NCBI GenBank assembly: GCA_021846565.1
Contig: JAJZWS010000030.1
Span: 1-35,531, forward strand
From: Bacillota bacterium
GTDB lineage: Bacteria > Bacillota > Sulfobacillia > Sulfobacillales > JAIMBI01
Direction of reading: 5' to 3'
DNA length: 35,531 nucleotides
In this document: piece after piece, positions 32,314 to 35,531 of the stretch
How positions within the stretch are numbered: the first letter of the stretch is position 1
Layout: each line of letters starts with the position of its first letter
Notes under the pieces: model-generated
Seen by the model: the letters and a program-made list of their open reading frames with translations, nothing else
Database searches by the model: none
Told to the model about the DNA's origin: nothing
Position numbers and translations under genes: made by a program

Positions 32314-34095
32314 ATGGAACAAGGTGTTGTCTTTCGGTTTTCCCCACGCCCCAACCGCGCTCATGAAATTCTTTGGCGGCCCTGGGGGGCCGAGGCGTTC
32401 GAGGCGGCCCGTCAGGAAAGGAAGCCCCTCCTGCTTGCACTGTCCGCTGTCTGGTGCCACTGGTGCCACGTCATGGACGAGACCACCTATTCCGACCCGC
32501 AGGTGATTGCCGCGGTAAACCAGCACTTCATCCCGGTGCGCGTCGACAACGACACTCGGCCTGACATCAACCTGCGCTACAACATGGGTGGCTGGCCGTC
32601 CACCGCGTTTCTGACGGTGGCGGGCGAGGTCATCACGGGCTCCACCTTTGTACCGGTGGAGCAGATGCGGCCCCTGTTAGAGCAGGTTCGGGCGTACTAC
32701 ACCGAACACGCGGAAGAGTTGGAGACCCAGGTGTCGGACGTGGAAACCGTCGCGCCCGCCGACAAGCCCCTTGAACCCACGCCAGCGCCGCTGGAAGCCG
32801 TGGACCAGGCCCTGCGGCAGGAATTTGACCGCGCATACGGCGGCGTGGGCAGCGCCACGAAATTCCCTCAGCCCGAGGTGTGGGAGTTGGCGCTGGCCCG
32901 CTTTGTCCATGAGGGCCAGGGATGGGCCGCCGGCATGGCGGTCCGCACCATGGACGCCATGGCCGGGAGCGCACTGCATGATGCGGCCGCGGGCGGATTT
33001 TTTCGCTATTCGACCACGCGCGAATGGACCGTGCCCCACTTCGAGAAAATGCTGGAGGACAACGCGCGGCTGGCCAGCCTCTATCTGCACGGATACCAGG
33101 TGATGGGCGACGAGCTTTATCGAGACATCGCGCAGCGGACGCTCAACTGGGCGCGCACCACGCTGCAACAGCCGGCCGGCTTTTTTGGCGGGTCGCAGGA
33201 TGCCGACGAAGCGTACTATCGGCTGAACCCCGCCGAGCGTCAGAACCGGTCGGCGCCCTACGTCGATCCCACCGCGTACGCGGGGCCCAACGGGCTCATG
33301 GTCTCTGCGCTGCTGCTGGCGTCGGCGGTCATTGACGACCGGTGGCGCACCGAGGGACTCACGGCGCTCGAGGCGCTGTTTACGGAGCTCTACGACCCCG
33401 AGCGGGGTCTCGCGCACGACGACCGCGAGCGAGCCATGATGAACTGGCTCGCGGACCTGACGAGCGTGGGCCATGCCTGCCTCGACGCGCATCTGCTCAC
33501 CGGGGACCCTGAACATCTGGCCCGCGCCGAAAGCCTGGTCGCGCTCATGGATCGCGATCTCGCGGACGGCGACCACCCCGGCTACTTCGACCGGCCGGCG
33601 GCAGACGAACTGGGGCGGCTTGCCGCACGGCAGAAGCCGCTCGCCGCCAACGCTGAAGCGGCGCAGTTGCTGTTTCGCCTGGGCCGCACCACCGAACGCC
33701 CCGACCTAATCGCCAGGGCGCGGGGCCTTTTGGGCGCGTTCGCGGAAGTCGCCAGCCGTTTCGGCCTGTTTGGCGCGTCATGGGGGCTCGCGTACACCAC
33801 CTTGAATGCGCCCGCCCTGGACGGGGTGGTCGTCACCGACGACGACCCCCATGCCGTGCTGCCTTACCGGCGGGCGCTGTATCAGCTGTATTCGCTCAAC
33901 ACCACCCTCACGGCCATGGACATCATGGCGCCCGAGGCCGAGGCCGCTGGCTACGATGAGGAGATTGCCCCGGCCCTGTACCTCTGCCGGGGCACGGTGT
34001 GCAGCCCGCCCATTCAAAACCCCGCCGAGGTGGGCAACGCGTTCCGCACGCTCTTAACGCCGGCGCCTCCCGGTGGGCCGGCGCTGGTTACGTAG
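32314..34095 (+). CDS. DUF255 thioredoxin-domain protein (YyaL/spermatogenesis-associated 20-like)
   Basis: The 593-residue protein opens with a thioredoxin-like domain containing VWCHWCHVMDETTY (Cys48, Cys51), then NMGGWPSTAFLT. The remainder is an alpha/alpha-barrel like that of glycosyl-hydrolase-type six-hairpin enzymes, with GGFFRYSTTREWTVPHFEKM and FFGGSQDADEAYYRLN. This is the DUF255/YyaL architecture, slightly shorter than the usual 650-690. Its function is not known; a thiol-redox or N-acylglucosamine-epimerase-like role has been suggested from the fold. The ATG follows AGGAAGAGAG. Its 3' end overlaps rsfS by 8 bases in convergent orientation. Confidence 0.88.
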   Translation: MEQGVVFRFSPRPNRAHEILWRPWGAEAFEAARQERKPLLLALSAVWCHWCHVMDETTYSDPQVIAAVNQHFIPVRVDNDTRPDINLRYNMGGWPSTAFLTVAGEVITGSTFVPVEQMRPLLEQVRAYYTEHAEELETQVSDVETVAPADKPLEPTPAPLEAVDQALRQEFDRAYGGVGSATKFPQPEVWELALARFVHEGQGWAAGMAVRTMDAMAGSALHDAAAGGFFRYSTTREWTVPHFEKMLEDNARLASLYLHGYQVMGDELYRDIAQRTLNWARTTLQQPAGFFGGSQDADEAYYRLNPAERQNRSAPYVDPTAYAGPNGLMVSALLLASAVIDDRWRTEGLTALEALFTELYDPERGLAHDDRERAMMNWLADLTSVGHACLDAHLLTGDPEHLARAESLVALMDRDLADGDHPGYFDRPAADELGRLAARQKPLAANAEAAQLLFRLGRTTERPDLIARARGLLGAFAEVASRFGLFGASWGLAYTTLNAPALDGVVVTDDDPHAVLPYRRALYQLYSLNTTLTAMDIMAPEAEAAGYDEEIAPALYLCRGTVCSPPIQNPAEVGNAFRTLLTPAPPGGPALVT

Positions 34096-34447
34096 CCGCC
34101 GAGCCCCCCACCACGGGGGCGTCGCCCCACAGTCGCTCCAGGTCGTAGTAGCGGCGCTCGTCCGGCGTGAAGATGTGGACCACGACGTCGCCGTAGTCCA
34201 ACAGCACCCAGTGGGCGCGGCTGCGCCCTTCACGGTGCCGCAGCCGGGCCCCTGCGGCTTCTAGCGCGGCATCAATGTGATCCGCGAGCGTGTCCACCTG
34301 TCGGACGCTCTGGCCGGTCATGATGACGAAGTAGTCCGCCAGGAGCGTCACCGCGCCCATGTCCAACACCACGACGTCCTGCGCCTTGTGATCCTCAGCC
34401 ACGGACGCGGCGCGCGCCGCCCAGGCCTGTGCTTCCCCCTCTGCCAC
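34088..34447 (-). CDS. rsfS: Ribosome silencing factor RsfS
   Basis: RsfS binds ribosomal protein L14 and blocks 30S-50S joining when nutrients run low. The 119-residue product has the family's core: VVVLDMGAVTLLADYFVIMTG, AGARLRHREGRSRAHWVLLD, and YGDVVVHIFTPDERRYYDLE followed by RLWGDAP. GTG 34447 begins one base after the yqeK stop, with an AGGAGG site about 11-13 bases upstream inside yqeK. The frame is open further upstream, but only within yqeK coding sequence. The yqeK-rsfS order is standard in Firmicutes. Confidence 0.95.
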   Translation of the reverse strand: MAEGEAQAWAARAASVAEDHKAQDVVVLDMGAVTLLADYFVIMTGQSVRQVDTLADHIDAALEAAGARLRHREGRSRAHWVLLDYGDVVVHIFTPDERRYYDLERLWGDAPVVGGSAAT

Positions 34448-34448
34448 G

Positions 34449-35042
34449 CTAGCTGGGCGCCTCCTCTTCGGATCCGTCGTCCCCTGCCACCAGGGCCCAC
34501 GCAGCTTCGGTCCGCGGGTGGATCCGGAACCCCCGCGCCGCCAAGTAACTTCGCGTGGACGCCAGCACCGCGCGGTAGCCCTCCGCCCCATCGGCCTCCG
34601 CCACGCGGCGGAGGCCTTCCACTCCCGCATATTCGCGCCCCGGCTCGAGCGCGTCCGCAATAAACACCAACTGGCCCAGGGCATCCAGCGACGGGGCGGC
34701 GGTTGTATGATACCGCACTGCGGCCGCGATGGCGGCGCTCCCCACCCCCGCCTCCCTCATCCAGGCGGCGGCCACCGGTCCGTGCAGCAGGATGGGACTC
34801 TCGCGCTCTGCCTCATCGGTCGGCCAGCCGAGCCGCTCCGCCTCCCGCAGCAGGTCAGGCCCTCGCCACTCGCGCGCGAGGTCGTGCACGAGGCCCGCCG
34901 CATACGCGTCGTCCGGCGACACCCGCCAACGCGGTGCCCAGTCGGCAGCCAGGCGGGCCACCCCCAGGCTGTGGGCCCGCCGCGCCGGCGAGAGGCGCAG
35001 GAGCCAAGGAGCCGCCCACTCTGCCACCGCCGACGTGTTCAT
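34449..35042 (-). CDS. yqeK: HD-domain hydrolase YqeK (bis(5'-nucleosyl)-tetraphosphatase)
   Basis: The 197-residue protein shows the HD set His24, His53-Asp54 (GLVHDLAREW), His87 (LLHGPVAA), His112 (VRYHTTAA) and Asp130 (FIADALEPGR). YqeK proteins cleave Ap4A to ADP, using a metal pair held by these residues. The ATG follows AAGGAGG by 6 bases. In most Firmicutes nadD precedes yqeK; here the upstream gene is an RNA-binding protein separated by a terminator, so yqeK must have its own promoter in 35043-35110, which I could not identify. Confidence 0.92.
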   Translation of the reverse strand: MNTSAVAEWAAPWLLRLSPARRAHSLGVARLAADWAPRWRVSPDDAYAAGLVHDLAREWRGPDLLREAERLGWPTDEAERESPILLHGPVAAAWMREAGVGSAAIAAAVRYHTTAAPSLDALGQLVFIADALEPGREYAGVEGLRRVAEADGAEGYRAVLASTRSYLAARGFRIHPRTEAAWALVAGDDGSEEEAPS

Positions 35043-35110
35043 GAAGTGCCTCCTTGTGGCTCCCCGACGGAAAGCAACCCCATCCCGAGGCGGTCCGGGG
35101 ATTGGGGAAC

Positions 35111-35144
35111 AAGAAAAGAAGCCCCGCAGGGGGCTTCTTTTCTT
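35111..35144. terminator. Bidirectional-looking intrinsic terminator
   Basis: AAGAAAAGAAGCCCC (35111-35125) pairs perfectly with GGGGCTTCTTTTCTT (35130-35144) around a GCAG loop: 15 bp with a T-rich end on both strands. It begins 8 bases after the RRM gene's stop and should end that transcript before yqeK. Confidence 0.88.
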
Positions 35145-35151
35145 CGCAAGG

Positions 35152-35409
35152 CTAGTACGAGTTTTGCCGGGGGCGCGCTTCGTTCACAATGATGTCACGA
35201 CCGCCCAAATTGGTGCCGTTCAAAGCCTCCACCGCCTGCTCCGCGTCCTGGTCGCCCACCTCTACGAAGCCGAAGCCCCGCGACCGGCCGGTTTCCCGGT
35301 CGGTGATAATGCGCGCCGACACGACCTGTGCGTGTTGCGAAAATGCCTGCACCAAGTCGTCTTCAGTCGTCGACCACGGCAGGTTTCCCACATAAAGGGT
35401 CCGAGCCAT
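35152..35409 (-). CDS. RRM-domain RNA-binding protein
   Basis: The 85-residue product is a single RNA recognition motif. RNP2 is LYVGNL (residues 5-10) and RNP1 is RGFGFVEV (44-51), with three aromatic RNA-stacking positions preserved. Small stand-alone RRM proteins occur in cyanobacteria, Chloroflexi and some high-GC Firmicutes, often as cold-induced RNA chaperones. The C-terminal tail is short (NEARPRQNSY), without glycine repeats. The ATG follows GGAGGTGA by 12 bases, longer than usual. The gene is monocistronic, closed by a strong terminator. Its promoter lies in 35410-35531 but no clear boxes were seen. Confidence 0.92.
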   Translation of the reverse strand: MARTLYVGNLPWSTTEDDLVQAFSQHAQVVSARIITDRETGRSRGFGFVEVGDQDAEQAVEALNGTNLGGRDIIVNEARPRQNSY

Positions 35410-35531
35410 CTAGATCCGTTCACCTCCCAGGGAGTTACATGCCCAAGGCCTCCGGCCAGGGACCCAGGCACCGGTCGCCGATTCCGTAGGGAAGCGAAGG
35501 ACCTCGGATGCTGGGAAACTCCTGACTAAGA

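Noticed and set aside
1-35531. CRISPR array, prophage or complete insertion sequence
   Set aside because: No regularly spaced repeats, phage structural genes, transposase or terminal inverted repeats were found.

Overview
The window is a high-GC bacterial chromosome segment (I estimate 65-70 % G+C by eye). It has strong AGGAGG-type ribosome binding sites, frequent GTG/TTG starts and tightly packed operons. The YqeK-RsfS pair, the YhaO-YhaN-type DNA-repair pair, and the use of several start codons fit a high-GC Firmicute, for example a Sulfobacillus- or Thermaerobacter-like lineage. No rRNA or other phylogenetic marker is present, so this placement is an inference.

Layout. Left edge to 4.9 kb: a truncated ribbon-helix-helix antitoxin-type gene, an MFS exporter with a recognisable sigma-A promoter, an EamA permease divergent from a MocR-type (GntR-aminotransferase) regulator, and a HAD hydrolase broken by a +1 frameshift. 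4.9-18.5 kb: a complete alpha-glucan/trehalose block built as two divergent operons. Leftward are malQ, treZ and a GH57/DUF3536 hydrolase; rightward are glgE, a treS-maltokinase fusion and glgB. The rightward operon encodes the GlgE route (trehalose to maltose to maltose-1-phosphate to linear alpha-1,4-glucan to branched glucan). The leftward operon encodes glucan-remodelling and trehalose-releasing enzymes. TreZ's usual partner TreY is absent from the window.

18.5-21.4 kb: an aldo/keto reductase, a 60-codon orphan with a strong ribosome binding site, and about 1.65 kb without an intact gene. That stretch contains a decayed secreted-protein-like remnant and a GTAG-footed hairpin resembling a REP element. 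21.4-29.1 kb, all leftward: an SDR oxidoreductase, YhaO-type nuclease, YhaN-type ATPase, an ECF-type sigma factor with a frameshift in its last codons, two membrane-anchored proteins of unknown function, and an O-methyltransferase.

29.4-32.2 kb: a secreted beta-propeller protein divergent from a second ECF sigma factor and its RskA-like anti-sigma factor, the latter pair driven by a near-consensus promoter. 32.3 kb to the end: a DUF255 thioredoxin-domain protein, then (leftward) an RRM RNA-binding protein with a perfect intrinsic terminator, YqeK and RsfS.

The most notable points are the compact bidirectional GlgE/TreS-Mak/GlgB versus MalQ/TreZ/GH57 system, two +1 frameshifts in otherwise recognisable genes, and 9-bp tandem repeats lying exactly over the translation starts of two exported or membrane proteins. 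I did not find a clearly new multigene system. The sigma-factor/unknown-membrane-protein cluster at 22.1-24.4 kb is the best candidate for undescribed biology.
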